DNA of 64,000 nt from Pseudomonas migulae (GTDB lineage Bacteria > Pseudomonadota > Gammaproteobacteria > Pseudomonadales > Pseudomonadaceae), in contig NZ_JALJWR010000001.1 in assembly GCF_024169315.1 (NCBI RefSeq), positions 393,501 through 457,500 of the forward strand, written 5' to 3'. The position numbers were made by a program, and so were the translations under genes. Each line of letters opens with the position of its first letter. The stretch's first letter is position 1. Below the pieces are notes generated by a model, which was not told where the DNA came from, did no database searches, and saw only the letters and a program-made list of their open reading frames with translations. Below are positions 24,433 through 32,502 of the stretch, piece by piece.

Positions 24433-26913
24433 TCAGAAATCCCAGCGGGTCGTCAGTTGCAGGCTGCGCGGTTCGCCATAGAACCCGGTCCCGAAGTTGC
24501 CGAGCCCGGTGTAGTAGGTTTTGTCGAAGAGGTTCTTCACGTTCAGCGTCGTGCTCAAGTGATCGTTGAAGCGGTAGCGCGCCATGACGTCCACCAGGGC
24601 GTAGCTTTGCTGGGTGAGCGTCGAGGACTGGCCGAAATTGACGGTGTCGTTGGGGTTGGGCTGGAACACGTTGCCGAAGAATTCGCTCTGCCAGTTCACG
24701 CCGCCACCGACGGTGAGTTTTTCCAGCGCGCCCGACAGGCGATAAGTGCTGAACACCCGCACCACCTGTTGCGGCGCGGTGGTTTGCAGGATCGAGCCGT
24801 AGACTTGATCGCCCTTGGCATCACGGGTGTGGTTGTAGCTGTAGCCGGCCGACAGGTTCCAGCCATCCATCACTTCGCCGGCCAGTTCGACCTCGAAGCC
24901 TTTGGTGGTCGCGCCTTGCACCGCACGGTACACCGACTCGCTATCGACGCCGCTGACGTACTCGGCCAGGTTGTCCTGCTCGATACGGAACACCGCGAAG
25001 CTGGCGTTCAGGCGCCCGCCGAAGTATTCGGCCTTGATCCCCGCTTCGTAGCTATCGCCTTCCACCGGGTCGAGCAGTTTGCGCTGGGCATCCTTGCTCA
25101 TTTGCGGCTGATAGATGCTGGTGTAGCTGGTGTACACCGAGTACGTGTCATCGAGGTCATAAACCAGTCCGGCGTACGGAGTGACCACGCCGGTCTGGTG
25201 GTAGCCGTCATGCAGGTCCGGGGTGGTCGGGTCGCGGTAGTCCAGGTCATCGTCGGCCTTGAACTGACTGACGCGGGTGCCGAGGATGATTGCCAGATCG
25301 TCGGTGGGCCTGAGTCGCGTGGCGAGGTAGGCACCGGTCTGCCGCTGGACGATGTCGTTGTCGCCGACCTTGGCAATGCCCGGTTTCGGAAACTCGCCGC
25401 GCCAGTCGTAGATGCTGCCGTCGACGGGCGGATAAATCGAGCCGTGCACCGGGATGTCCTGGCGCGTGTTCATCGACATGAAGCCGGCGATCAGCTCGTG
25501 CTCGCGACCGAACAGGCGGAACGGGCCGGTGAAGTTGACGTCGAGGTTGTCCTGCACCTGATCGCCCTTGAACTGGCCCATGTACATGAACATGCCGTTG
25601 CCACTGACCGGGTCCGGGTTGCCGCCGCTGGCCGAGGCGAGGAAGGTGTCGTGCTGGCGGTGCTTGCGGTCGTAGCTGACCTTGAGCTTCCAGTCGTTGG
25701 CCAGTTGCTGCTCCACCGAGGCGAAGATCGTCTGGTTGGTGAAGTCGCGACGACTCCAGTCCGTGGCCGGGTTGAACGAGCGGGAAAAACGCGTGCGTGA
25801 ACCGTCGCTGTTGTACATCGGGAAACCGGTCCAGCTGGCGCCACGGGAGCGGGTGTTCTGCTGGTCGATACCGAAGGTCAGCAGGGTGTCCGGCGTCAGG
25901 TCGGCTTCGAGGATGCCGTAGGCAATGTCCCGGGTGTTGCGGTAGTTGTCGATGTAGGCGCTGCGGTCTTGATAAGCCCCGACGAACCGCCCGCGCAGGT
26001 TGCCCCTCTCGGTCAGCGGGCCGGCGATATCGCCCGTGCTGCGATAGTTGTCCCACGAACCGACGGCGCCGGTGATCGAGGCCTTGAACGTTTTGGTGGG
26101 ACGTTTGCGGATCAGGTTGACGGTGGCCGACGGATCGCCCGAGCCGGTCATCAGGCCGGTCGCACCCTTGATGATTTCGACGCGGTCGAAGGTCACCATG
26201 TCAGTGCTGGTGGTGCCGTAATCGTAGACGCCGTCGTAGTCGGTGTTGACACCGTCGTACTGGAAGTTGGTGATCGGCAGGCCACGGCTGGAAAACTCCC
26301 AGCGTTCGCTGTCGTAGTTCTGCACGCTGATGCCGGGCACGCGCCGCAGGGCATCGGCGATGCTGGTGGAGCCCTGATCGTCCAGTTGCTGACGGGTGAT
26401 GACCGTCACCGATTGCGGCGTTTCACGCAGGGACAGCGGCAGGCCGATGGCCGAAGAGGTCGATCCGGTGGTGTAGGAATGGGTGTCTTCGGTGATAGCG
26501 CCCAGTGCCTGGCCGGAAATGTGGGTGGCGACCAGTTCCAGCGGGCCCTCTGGGGCAGTTTTGAGGACATAACCACGGTCGCCTTGAGGCTGAGCCTGCA
26601 AACCGCTGCCCTGCAGAAGTTGCTGCAAACCCTGCTGCTCGGTGAACTCGCCATTCAGGCCCGGACTGCGCTTATCGCTGGCCAGGTCGTTATGACCGGC
26701 GAGGAAAATCCCCGCTTGTTCGGCGAAGCTGTTCAGTACGCTCACCAGCGAACCGGCCGCGATTGCGTAGTAACGCTTGTGGCTGCCTGACTGTTCACTG
26801 GCGGCGGATGTTTCGGCGTGGGCCTGCGTCGAAACAAGGCTGAGCAACGCCACCGGAAGGGCCAGGGCCAACGGTCGCAAGGCAAAACGAGTGCGAATGA
26901 AGGCGTCGCGCAA
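24433..26913 (-). CDS. FecA-type TonB-dependent receptor with signalling domain
   Basis: An 826-residue outer-membrane siderophore receptor that also signals to FecR. After a signal peptide (cleavage near QAHA-ET, residue 33) comes an STN domain (about 47-118, RYYAIAAGSLVSVLNSFAEQ), the plug (RETPQSVTVITRQQLDD) and a barrel ending TTRWDF. No ATG starts the frame. I choose TTG 26913 because AGGGAA lies seven bases upstream, the residues then align with the start of the paralogue at 4987, and the conserved promoter block falls at nearly the same distance. It is the last gene of the fecI-fecR-receptor cluster. Substrate unknown. Confidence 0.9.
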   Translation of the reverse strand: MRDAFIRTRFALRPLALALPVALLSLVSTQAHAETSAASEQSGSHKRYYAIAAGSLVSVLNSFAEQAGIFLAGHNDLASDKRSPGLNGEFTEQQGLQQLLQGSGLQAQPQGDRGYVLKTAPEGPLELVATHISGQALGAITEDTHSYTTGSTSSAIGLPLSLRETPQSVTVITRQQLDDQGSTSIADALRRVPGISVQNYDSERWEFSSRGLPITNFQYDGVNTDYDGVYDYGTTSTDMVTFDRVEIIKGATGLMTGSGDPSATVNLIRKRPTKTFKASITGAVGSWDNYRSTGDIAGPLTERGNLRGRFVGAYQDRSAYIDNYRNTRDIAYGILEADLTPDTLLTFGIDQQNTRSRGASWTGFPMYNSDGSRTRFSRSFNPATDWSRRDFTNQTIFASVEQQLANDWKLKVSYDRKHRQHDTFLASASGGNPDPVSGNGMFMYMGQFKGDQVQDNLDVNFTGPFRLFGREHELIAGFMSMNTRQDIPVHGSIYPPVDGSIYDWRGEFPKPGIAKVGDNDIVQRQTGAYLATRLRPTDDLAIILGTRVSQFKADDDLDYRDPTTPDLHDGYHQTGVVTPYAGLVYDLDDTYSVYTSYTSIYQPQMSKDAQRKLLDPVEGDSYEAGIKAEYFGGRLNASFAVFRIEQDNLAEYVSGVDSESVYRAVQGATTKGFEVELAGEVMDGWNLSAGYSYNHTRDAKGDQVYGSILQTTAPQQVVRVFSTYRLSGALEKLTVGGGVNWQSEFFGNVFQPNPNDTVNFGQSSTLTQQSYALVDVMARYRFNDHLSTTLNVKNLFDKTYYTGLGNFGTGFYGEPRSLQLTTRWDF

Positions 26914-26948
26914 AGGGGTGTTCCCTGGAATCAAATCGAACGGCAATT

Positions 26949-26995
26949 GAAGGGCTTCACAGGGTTAACCGAACGAGAAACGCAAAAGGGAACTG
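26949..26995 (-). promoter_or_regulatory. FecI-type promoter-like block, copy 2
   Basis: Matches 5021-5067 at 43 of 47 positions and begins 35 nt upstream of the receptor TTG start, just after the fecR stop. The coding strand carries GTTCCCTTTTGCG and TCGTTCGGTTAACCC. Probably the target of the sigma factor at 28004. Confidence 0.65.
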
Positions 26996-27015
26996 CGGTG
27001 CCAAAAATTTATGAC

Positions 27016-27999
27016 TCACACTTTCGGGCCGACGCTGACCCACCACGCCAGGGTTTTCTCCACGCGTATCGGTAAGGCCGCTTCCAGCAGGCGCAAGGCC
27101 TGATCGGTGTCCTTGAGCGGAAACGAACCCATCACTGGCAACCCGGCGATGGCCGGGTCGCAGGCCAGGTGCCCGTGACGGTAGCGGCTCAATTCTTCGA
27201 TCAATTGGCCCAGCGGCAGGTTATCCGCCAGCAACACACCGCGACGCCAGGCTTCGCGCCCGGCCGCCGCCTCGGAGGAAGGCGGAATGTGGTTTTGCGT
27301 GAACGCCAATTGGCGTCCGGCCTCGACCACCTGCACCTGGCCCTGAGTGGTCCGGACTTCGACCGCGCCTTCGTAGACGTTGAGCAACGTCTGTTGTTCT
27401 TCCTGACGCACGCTGAAACGCGTGCCGAGCGCGCGCATCCGGCCCTGGGCGGTTTGCACCAGAAACGGCCGGCTGTTGTCCTTGGCGGTGTCGATCAGCA
27501 CTTCCCCGGCACTCAACAGCAGCAGGCGTTGCGTGGTGTCGAAGCGCACATTCAAGGCGCTCAGGGCGTTGAGCCAGATCCGGCTGCCATCGCTGAGCAG
27601 GCTTTCGCGGGTTTCGCCGGTGCCGGTTGAAAGGTCGGCCGTCCAGCGGCCCAAGGCGTCCGGCAGCGAAGTTTCGCGCCAGGCGTTCCAGCCCAACAGT
27701 CCGCCCGAGGCGAGAATGAGCAGGCTCTTGACCGTTTGCCGGCGGGTGATCGGCGAACGCGCAGTGTTGCGCAACACCAGACCGGCGGCCTGCGGCTGAT
27801 CGTCCTGCAACGCGGCGAAACGCTGGCCGACGCGTTCGACATAGCGCCAGGCCGCCTGATGATCGCCACTTTGCGCCAGCCAGGCTTGCCAGCTTTGACG
27901 CTCGTGTTCGCCGACCTGCTGATCGTTGAGTTGCACATACCATTGCGCCGCCTGTTCAAGGCTGGCATGGCTGATGGAATTGGAAGCGGCGGAGGGCAT
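27016..27999 (-). CDS. FecR-family anti-sigma regulator
   Basis: A 327-residue inner-membrane protein that passes the siderophore-bound signal from the receptor to the ECF sigma factor. The N-terminal cytoplasmic DUF4880 region (about 10-60, ASLEQAAQWYVQLND) precedes a hydrophobic segment (about 91-107) and a periplasmic FecR domain (GETRESLLSDGSRIWLNALSAL, then YEGAVEV and AGRQLAF). The C-terminal 70 residues resemble the STN-binding part. It starts 4 bp after the fecI stop, so both are co-transcribed. All expected domains are present. Confidence 0.93.
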   Translation of the reverse strand: MPSAASNSISHASLEQAAQWYVQLNDQQVGEHERQSWQAWLAQSGDHQAAWRYVERVGQRFAALQDDQPQAAGLVLRNTARSPITRRQTVKSLLILASGGLLGWNAWRETSLPDALGRWTADLSTGTGETRESLLSDGSRIWLNALSALNVRFDTTQRLLLLSAGEVLIDTAKDNSRPFLVQTAQGRMRALGTRFSVRQEEQQTLLNVYEGAVEVRTTQGQVQVVEAGRQLAFTQNHIPPSSEAAAGREAWRRGVLLADNLPLGQLIEELSRYRHGHLACDPAIAGLPVMGSFPLKDTDQALRLLEAALPIRVEKTLAWWVSVGPKV

Positions 28000-28003
28000 G
28001 TGC

Positions 28004-28528
28004 TTACTCGATCAACAGGCCGTCAAGCTCGGCCTCGAGCATCGCGCAATGCATCAGCGCTTGGGCCAGGTACTTTTTCACCATACGCTCGCACACGCCG
28101 ATTTCTTCGGCGATGGCGCGGTAGGGCATGCCGTGCAGCTGGGCGAGGATGAACGCGTCGCGCACATTCCTGGGCAGGCGCAGCAGCATGGCGTCCACTT
28201 CGTACAGGGTTTCGACGATGATCGCCCGTTGTTCCGGCGACGGTTGAACGGCTTGCGGGCGTGAGGCCAGCGTCTCCAGCCACGCCTGTTCGAGTTGCCG
28301 ACGGCGCCAGTGATCGATGCACAAGCCCCGGGCGATGGTGGCCAGGTAAGAGCGTTCGCGGGTTTCACAGTCGAACACCTGCGGGCGCTTGAGCACCCGG
28401 ATGAAGGTGTCATGGGCAAGGTCGGCGGCATCGAACGCATTGCTCAAGCGACGGCGCAGCAGCTCATGCAACCAGCGGTGATGAGTGACGTAGAGGTTCT
28501 GAACGCTGGAAGAGTCGGCGACCATCAT
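28004..28528 (-). CDS. FecI-family ECF sigma factor
   Basis: A 174-residue extracytoplasmic-function sigma factor. Region 2 (LRRRLSNAFDAADLAHDTFIRVL) and region 4 (LPRNVRDAFILAQLHGMPYRAIAEEIGV) are clear. I place the start at the ATG-ATG pair at 28528/28525, giving the usual length; the frame extends to 28696 over the Fur-box-like sequences, which argues against the longer form. It should direct RNA polymerase to the receptor at 24433 and, by the shared upstream block, to the one at 2738. FecR controls its activity. Confidence 0.93.
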   Translation of the reverse strand: MMVADSSSVQNLYVTHHRWLHELLRRRLSNAFDAADLAHDTFIRVLKRPQVFDCETRERSYLATIARGLCIDHWRRRQLEQAWLETLASRPQAVQPSPEQRAIIVETLYEVDAMLLRLPRNVRDAFILAQLHGMPYRAIAEEIGVCERMVKKYLAQALMHCAMLEAELDGLLIE

Positions 28529-28565
28529 CGTGAGCACTTGTCCATGGGCGACGTGCGCCTTCGGT

Positions 28566-28584
28566 GCAAATAAGAATTGGTCGC
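28566..28584. promoter_or_regulatory. Fur-box-like site 1 upstream of fecI
   Basis: GCAAATAAGAATTGGTCGC agrees at 15 of 19 positions with the Pseudomonas-type Fur box GCAAATGAGAATGATTCGC as I remember it. It lies 38 bp upstream of the fecI start. Confidence 0.5.
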
Positions 28585-28610
28585 GATTAAAGCAAAAGGT
28601 TGGATGGTGT

Positions 28611-28629
28611 GCAAATGATATTGGTTCGC
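28611..28629. promoter_or_regulatory. Fur-box-like site 2 upstream of fecI
   Basis: GCAAATGATATTGGTTCGC agrees at 16 of 19 positions with the same remembered Fur box and lies 45 bp from site 1. Two sites fit iron repression of fecI. Confidence 0.52.
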
Positions 28630-28647
28630 TTTTAGGGTGCGCGAGCC

Positions 28648-28712
28648 TGACTGCAGTCAATATGACTCCAAATGGCGTCACATTGACCATTTTCATGGCG
28701 GGTCAAATTGAC
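28648..28712. promoter_or_regulatory. Cluster of TGAC/GTCA half-sites upstream of ppyR-nnrS
   Basis: Seven TGAC or GTCA tetramers in 65 bp, including the palindromes TGACTGCAGTCA (28648-28659) and GTCAAATTGAC (28702-28712). It lies about 100-160 bp upstream of the PpyR-like gene. No good ANR/DNR box (TTGAT-N4-ATCAA) was found. Confidence 0.35.
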
Positions 28713-28810
28713 TTCAAACGTCTTAACCCCTTGATTTACCGGCGTGACAAACCTGGCACGAAACCTGAAATAACAAACGTACAACTGGTCTGATTCAGGA
28801 GTACGAAAAA

Positions 28811-29059
28811 ATGTTCGCTTACTTCAGCAATCCTCAGAACGTCCTGCACCTGTCGAGCAACGTCCTTGGCGCTGGCCTGGCGCTGCTGCTGGCGGGGATC
28901 TACGGCGCTTATCTTTACGCCGGCCATTTGCCGATCGTGGTGCTGGTCTCGATGCATGCCATGACCATCATCGGCCCGACCCTGATCAAGATCGGTTACG
29001 TCATGCGCCTGCTGGCCCAGCATCGGTTAGGCACCCACACTTTCAAGGTAGCGGCCTGA
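28811..29059 (+). CDS. ppyR: PpyR-like small membrane protein
   Basis: An 82-residue protein with two hydrophobic segments (LGAGLALLLAGIYGAYLYAG and LPIVVLVSMHAMTIIGPTLIKIGYVMRLL). It matches what I recall of P. aeruginosa PpyR (PA2663), described as a membrane regulator affecting psl and pyoverdine genes, which likewise precedes an NnrS-type gene. GGAG lies upstream of ATG 28811, and its TGA overlaps the nnrS ATG by one base (TGATG). The role with NnrS points to nitric-oxide or low-oxygen stress rather than directly to pyoverdine. Confidence 0.65.
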   Translation: MFAYFSNPQNVLHLSSNVLGAGLALLLAGIYGAYLYAGHLPIVVLVSMHAMTIIGPTLIKIGYVMRLLAQHRLGTHTFKVAA

Positions 29060-30213
29060 TGCGTCAGCTCGCTGGAGCACCGGTTTTCAGCCTCGGCTTC
29101 CGTCCGTTTTTTCTCGCCGGTGCCGGGTTTGCGGCCATCGCCGTGGCGGTCTGGGCCCTGTGGTTGTACGGGCGCTTACCGGGTGCGCAACCGGTCGGCG
29201 GCATGCTGAGCTGGCATCGGCATGAGATGCCGTTCGGGTTCGCCGCGGCGATCATCGCCGGGTTCCTGCTGACGGCGGTGCCGAACTGGACCGGGCGTGC
29301 GGGGCTCAACGGCTGGCCTTTGATCGGCCTGCTGCTGGTGTGGCTGTTGGCGCGATTGGCGTGGCTGATGCCAATGCCTGCGGTTGCGTTGATTGCGCTG
29401 CAAATACCATTTCTGCCGTTGCTGGCGTGGGTGCTGGGGCGGGACCTGGTGGCCGCCGGCAAACGCGACAATTATCCGATTCTGCTGGTCGTCGCGCTGC
29501 TGGCTGCGACGCAGGCCATGACGCTGTGGGGAATTTCCACCGATGACGTCGGCCTGCAACGGCGCGGTGTGCTGGCAGCCGTGTGGTTGATCGGCGCGTT
29601 GATGAGTGTGATTGGCGGGCGCGTGATCCCGTTCTTCATTCAGCGCGGTTTGAATCGTCCTGCGGCCAACCCGGTTCATCCGCTGCCAACCCGAGTGTTG
29701 CTGGCGGGCAGTTTGCTGGCCGCCGTTTCCTTTGCCGGTGGTTTGAACGACATCCCCCGAGCATGGCTTGCGGCACTGTTTCTGCTGATCGGCGGGTTGC
29801 ACCTGCTGCGCCTGCGGCGCTGGCATGACCGTGGGATCTGGCGCGTGCCGCTGCTGTGGTCGTTGTATCTGGCGTATGCGTGGCTGGCGATTGCAACACT
29901 GGGCATGGCGCTGTGGCACGCCGGTGTTATGCCGCAACAGAGCCTGGCCACGCATTCGCTGGCGGTCGGCGGGATCGGCGGATTGATCCTGGCGATGATT
30001 GCCCGGGTCAGCCTCGGTCATACCGGGCGGTTGTTGCAGCCGTCGAAAACGATAGTGGCCGGGTTTTTCCTGCTGTTGATCGCCGGCCTGTGCCGAGTGT
30101 TCCTGGTGCCGTTTTCCGGGGGCGGACTGGCGCTGTCGGCGCTGTTCTGGTGTGCCGCGTTCGGGTTGTTCCTGGTGCGCTACACCGACATATTGCTTAA
30201 ACCGAGGGTTTGA
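29059..30213 (+). CDS. nnrS: NnrS-family haem/copper membrane protein
   Basis: A 384-residue, very hydrophobic protein with about twelve membrane segments. It begins PVFSLGFRPFFLAGAGFA and has MLSWHRHEMPFGFAAAIIAGFLLTAVPNWTG, the NnrS histidine motif, then GGRVIPFF and THSLAVGGIGGLILAMIARVSLGHTGR. NnrS proteins bind haem and copper and protect against nitric-oxide-related stress. It is co-translated with the PpyR-like gene. Its last 17 bases overlap the end of a convergent LysR gene. Confidence 0.93.
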   Translation: MRQLAGAPVFSLGFRPFFLAGAGFAAIAVAVWALWLYGRLPGAQPVGGMLSWHRHEMPFGFAAAIIAGFLLTAVPNWTGRAGLNGWPLIGLLLVWLLARLAWLMPMPAVALIALQIPFLPLLAWVLGRDLVAAGKRDNYPILLVVALLAATQAMTLWGISTDDVGLQRRGVLAAVWLIGALMSVIGGRVIPFFIQRGLNRPAANPVHPLPTRVLLAGSLLAAVSFAGGLNDIPRAWLAALFLLIGGLHLLRLRRWHDRGIWRVPLLWSLYLAYAWLAIATLGMALWHAGVMPQQSLATHSLAVGGIGGLILAMIARVSLGHTGRLLQPSKTIVAGFFLLLIAGLCRVFLVPFSGGGLALSALFWCAAFGLFLVRYTDILLKPRV

Positions 30214-31120
30214 GGCCTCCCTGTTCGGCGATCCACTGCGTTGCCAGATCGATAAAGGCGCGCAGCTTCGGCTGAGTCTGGGTGCGGCTGGGAAAGTACA
30301 GGTACAGCGCCGAACTGAGCGGCACGAACGGCTCCAGCACCCGTTCCAGCCGTCCATCCGCCAACTCGTCGGCGATCTCCAGATCACACGCATACGCCAG
30401 CCCTGAACCGCTGCGAGCCGCCGCCACCAGCAGGCGTCGGTCGTTGACGATCACGCCGCCCTCGACGCCCACCGTAAAGTCGCGCCCCTCGCGGCGAAAC
30501 TCCCAGCGGTGCGCGCTGCCCGAAGTCGAGAAGCGAAAGCCGATGCATTGATGGTGGGTCAGGTCTTCCGGGCTCGCCGGTTTACCCGCCTTGGCGAAAT
30601 AGTCCGGAGCACCCACCACCGACCATTGCAGATCGGGAGTGAGGCGCACCGCGATCATGTCTTTTTCGATGGACTCGCCCAGCCGGATCCCGGCATCGAA
30701 GCCGCCGGCCATCAGGTCCACGGTGGCGTCGTCGAGGGAAATGTCGAGGGTGACTTGCGGGTACGCCTCGCGAAACAGCGGGATCAAGGGCTCCATCAAC
30801 AACGAGCCGGACAACCGCGGAGCGGTGAGGCGCAGCGTGCCCATCGGCTGATCACGAAACCCGCTGAGCCCCTTCAGCGCCTCGTCGATTTCACTGGCCG
30901 CAGGACGCAAGTGCGCAAACAGGCTGGCGCCGGCCTCGGTCAACGCCACCCGGCGCGTGGTGCGTTGAAACAGCAGCACGCCGGTGCGACGCTCGAGCAA
31001 TTTGATCGCGTGGCTTACAGCCGTGGGCGTCACCGCCAGGCGGGTAGCGGCGAGGGTGAAACTCTTGTGCTCGGCCACCGCCAGGAACTCGGTCAAGCCG
31101 TCGAAAGGATCGTGGTTCAT
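30197..31120 (-). CDS. LysR-family regulator (CrgA/DhcR-like subgroup)
   Basis: A 307-residue LysR protein. HTH: FDGLTEFLAVAEHKSFTLAA then VTPTAVSHAIKLLERRTGVLLF. The effector domain contains RLSGSLLMEPLIPLF and GFDAGIRLGESIEKDMIAV, typical of the subgroup that represses short-chain dehydrogenases. I place the start at ATG 31120; the frame stays open to 31738 only because it lies antisense to the SDR gene. It is divergent from the SDR at 31235 with a perfect dyad between them, so it very likely controls it. Confidence 0.9.
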   Translation of the reverse strand: MNHDPFDGLTEFLAVAEHKSFTLAATRLAVTPTAVSHAIKLLERRTGVLLFQRTTRRVALTEAGASLFAHLRPAASEIDEALKGLSGFRDQPMGTLRLTAPRLSGSLLMEPLIPLFREAYPQVTLDISLDDATVDLMAGGFDAGIRLGESIEKDMIAVRLTPDLQWSVVGAPDYFAKAGKPASPEDLTHHQCIGFRFSTSGSAHRWEFRREGRDFTVGVEGGVIVNDRRLLVAAARSGSGLAYACDLEIADELADGRLERVLEPFVPLSSALYLYFPSRTQTQPKLRAFIDLATQWIAEQGGLKPSV

Positions 31121-31131
31121 GTGGGTGCCAT

Positions 31132-31150
31132 TATGAAAGAGCGTTTCATA
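31132..31150. promoter_or_regulatory. LysR operator candidate (7-5-7 perfect dyad)
   Basis: TATGAAA-GAGCG-TTTCATA, a perfect inverted repeat of the T-N11-A type, lies between the divergent LysR and SDR genes, 12 bp from the LysR start and 85 bp from the SDR start. Confidence 0.55.
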
Positions 31151-31234
31151 GTGCTTGTAACACGAGGGCATTTTCCCGGGCAATCTTCCTGCGTACCTTG
31201 TGCCTACCCCCACTGCACACAAGGAAACACGCTC

Positions 31235-32080
31235 ATGACCACTTCCAACTCTTTCCAACGTATCTGGCTCATCACTGGCGCTTCCCGTGGCATCGGCGCC
31301 AAAATCGCCGCCGCCGCGCTGGCCAACGGTGACGCCGTGGTTGCCACCGCACGTGACGCCAACAGCATCACCCAGCGCTTTGGCGAACAACCCGGTTTGC
31401 TGGCCGCCAGCCTCGACGTCACCAATGAAGCACAAGGCATTGCGGTCGCCCAGGCCGCCATTGACCACTTCGGGCGCATCGACGTGCTGGTCAACAACGC
31501 CGGTTTCGGTTTGCTCGGTGCGGTGGAAGAAGCCAGCGCCGATGACGTGCGGCGGGTGTACGAAACCAATGTCTTCGGTCTGCTGAACGTGACCCGCGCC
31601 GTCCTGCCACACATGCGTGCCGCCCGCAGCGGGCATGTGATTAATCTCTCCTCTGTCGGCGGTTACAAGTCGGGGCCGGGCTTCGGCGTCTACTGCTCGA
31701 CCAAATTCGCCGTCGAAGGCTTGAGCGAGGCTCTGCACGCCGAACTGGCGCCACTGGGCATCAAGGTGACCGTTGTCGAGCCCGGTTACTTCCGTACCGA
31801 GTTCCTTGAAGGCAATTCGCTGGTCGAGTCGCCGTCCTCGATTGCCGACTACGACAGCACCGCGGGCGAAGTGCGCAAGATCGCCAAGGCCGTGACCCTG
31901 AACCAGCCGGGTGACCCGGACAAACTCGCCCAGGTCATGATCACCCTGGTGGAAGCGGAAAACGCGCCACTGCGCTTGCCGCTGGGCAGTGATTGTGTCG
32001 CGGCGATCGAGGCGAAAAACAGCTTTGTGGCCGGTGAGTTGCAGGTGTGGCGTGAGGTGTCGGTGTCTACCGATTTCTAA
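31235..32080 (+). CDS. Short-chain dehydrogenase/reductase (SDR)
   Basis: A 281-residue classical SDR. The Rossmann motif GASRGIG (15-21), NNAG (87-90), catalytic Ser140 in INLSSVGG, and Tyr153/Lys157 in YCSTK are all present. NADP preference is suggested by the Arg in TARDAN after strand 2. The substrate is unknown; related enzymes act on ketones, aldehydes or quinones. ATG 31235 has AAGGAAA upstream. It is divergent from a LysR regulator. A longer reading frame from 30509 is antisense to that regulator and not real. Confidence 0.93.
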   Translation: MTTSNSFQRIWLITGASRGIGAKIAAAALANGDAVVATARDANSITQRFGEQPGLLAASLDVTNEAQGIAVAQAAIDHFGRIDVLVNNAGFGLLGAVEEASADDVRRVYETNVFGLLNVTRAVLPHMRAARSGHVINLSSVGGYKSGPGFGVYCSTKFAVEGLSEALHAELAPLGIKVTVVEPGYFRTEFLEGNSLVESPSSIADYDSTAGEVRKIAKAVTLNQPGDPDKLAQVMITLVEAENAPLRLPLGSDCVAAIEAKNSFVAGELQVWREVSVSTDF

Positions 32081-32137
32081 GCGTCAAACGCAAAAGAAAG
32101 CTGGCTGATGCTGTTCGCTCAAGGACGAGCACGCACA

Positions 32138-32270
32138 CCTGTGGCGAGGGGATTTAGCGAAACGTCGCACCGCCCCGTTCGGCTGCGAAGCAGTCGCCAA
32201 TCCGGTCTGACTGTCAGGACGCTGGGGGCCGCTTCGCGACCCAACGGGGATAAATCCCCTCGCCACAGGT
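32138..32270. repeat. Long intergenic repeat, family A, copy 3
   Basis: Same ends and orientation as copy 2 at 23142: CCTGTGGCGAGGGGATTTAG and GGGATAAATCCCCTCGCCAC. The internal part differs. It occupies much of the 420-bp gene-free stretch 32081-32502, with a REP pair after it. Confidence 0.78.
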
Positions 32271-32355
32271 GTGACCGGTGGTCGATGAACCGGTCTCGGC
32301 CGGCATTTTGCGCTTAGCTGTAGGGATAACCGAGGCGCGTGTAGATCGACCAGCC

Positions 32356-32439
32356 TTTGTAGGAGCGAAGCTTGCTCGCGAAAGCGTCATTTCAGTCATT
32401 CCGCGTCATCGTTCTTCGCGAGCAAGCTTCGCTCCTACA
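32356..32439. repeat. REP pair (inverted)
   Basis: TGTAGGAGCGAAGCTTGCTC (32358 on) and its inverse ending 32438 flank about 30 nt. The rest of the stretch to 32502 holds only the upstream region of the next operon. Confidence 0.82.
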
Positions 32440-32502
32440 GAAAACAACGTCGTCTACACAGTAACGCCCCTTCAGAACACCGTGAGTCTGAGGAAATTCA
32501 CC

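Noticed and set aside
24325..25800. 491-codon open frame on the plus strand
   Set aside because: Antisense to the FecA-type receptor, with shadow-type composition like the frame opposite the other receptor.
28004..28696. Long 230-residue form of FecI
   Set aside because: The extra N-terminal residues have no sigma-factor similarity and overlap both Fur-box-like sites.
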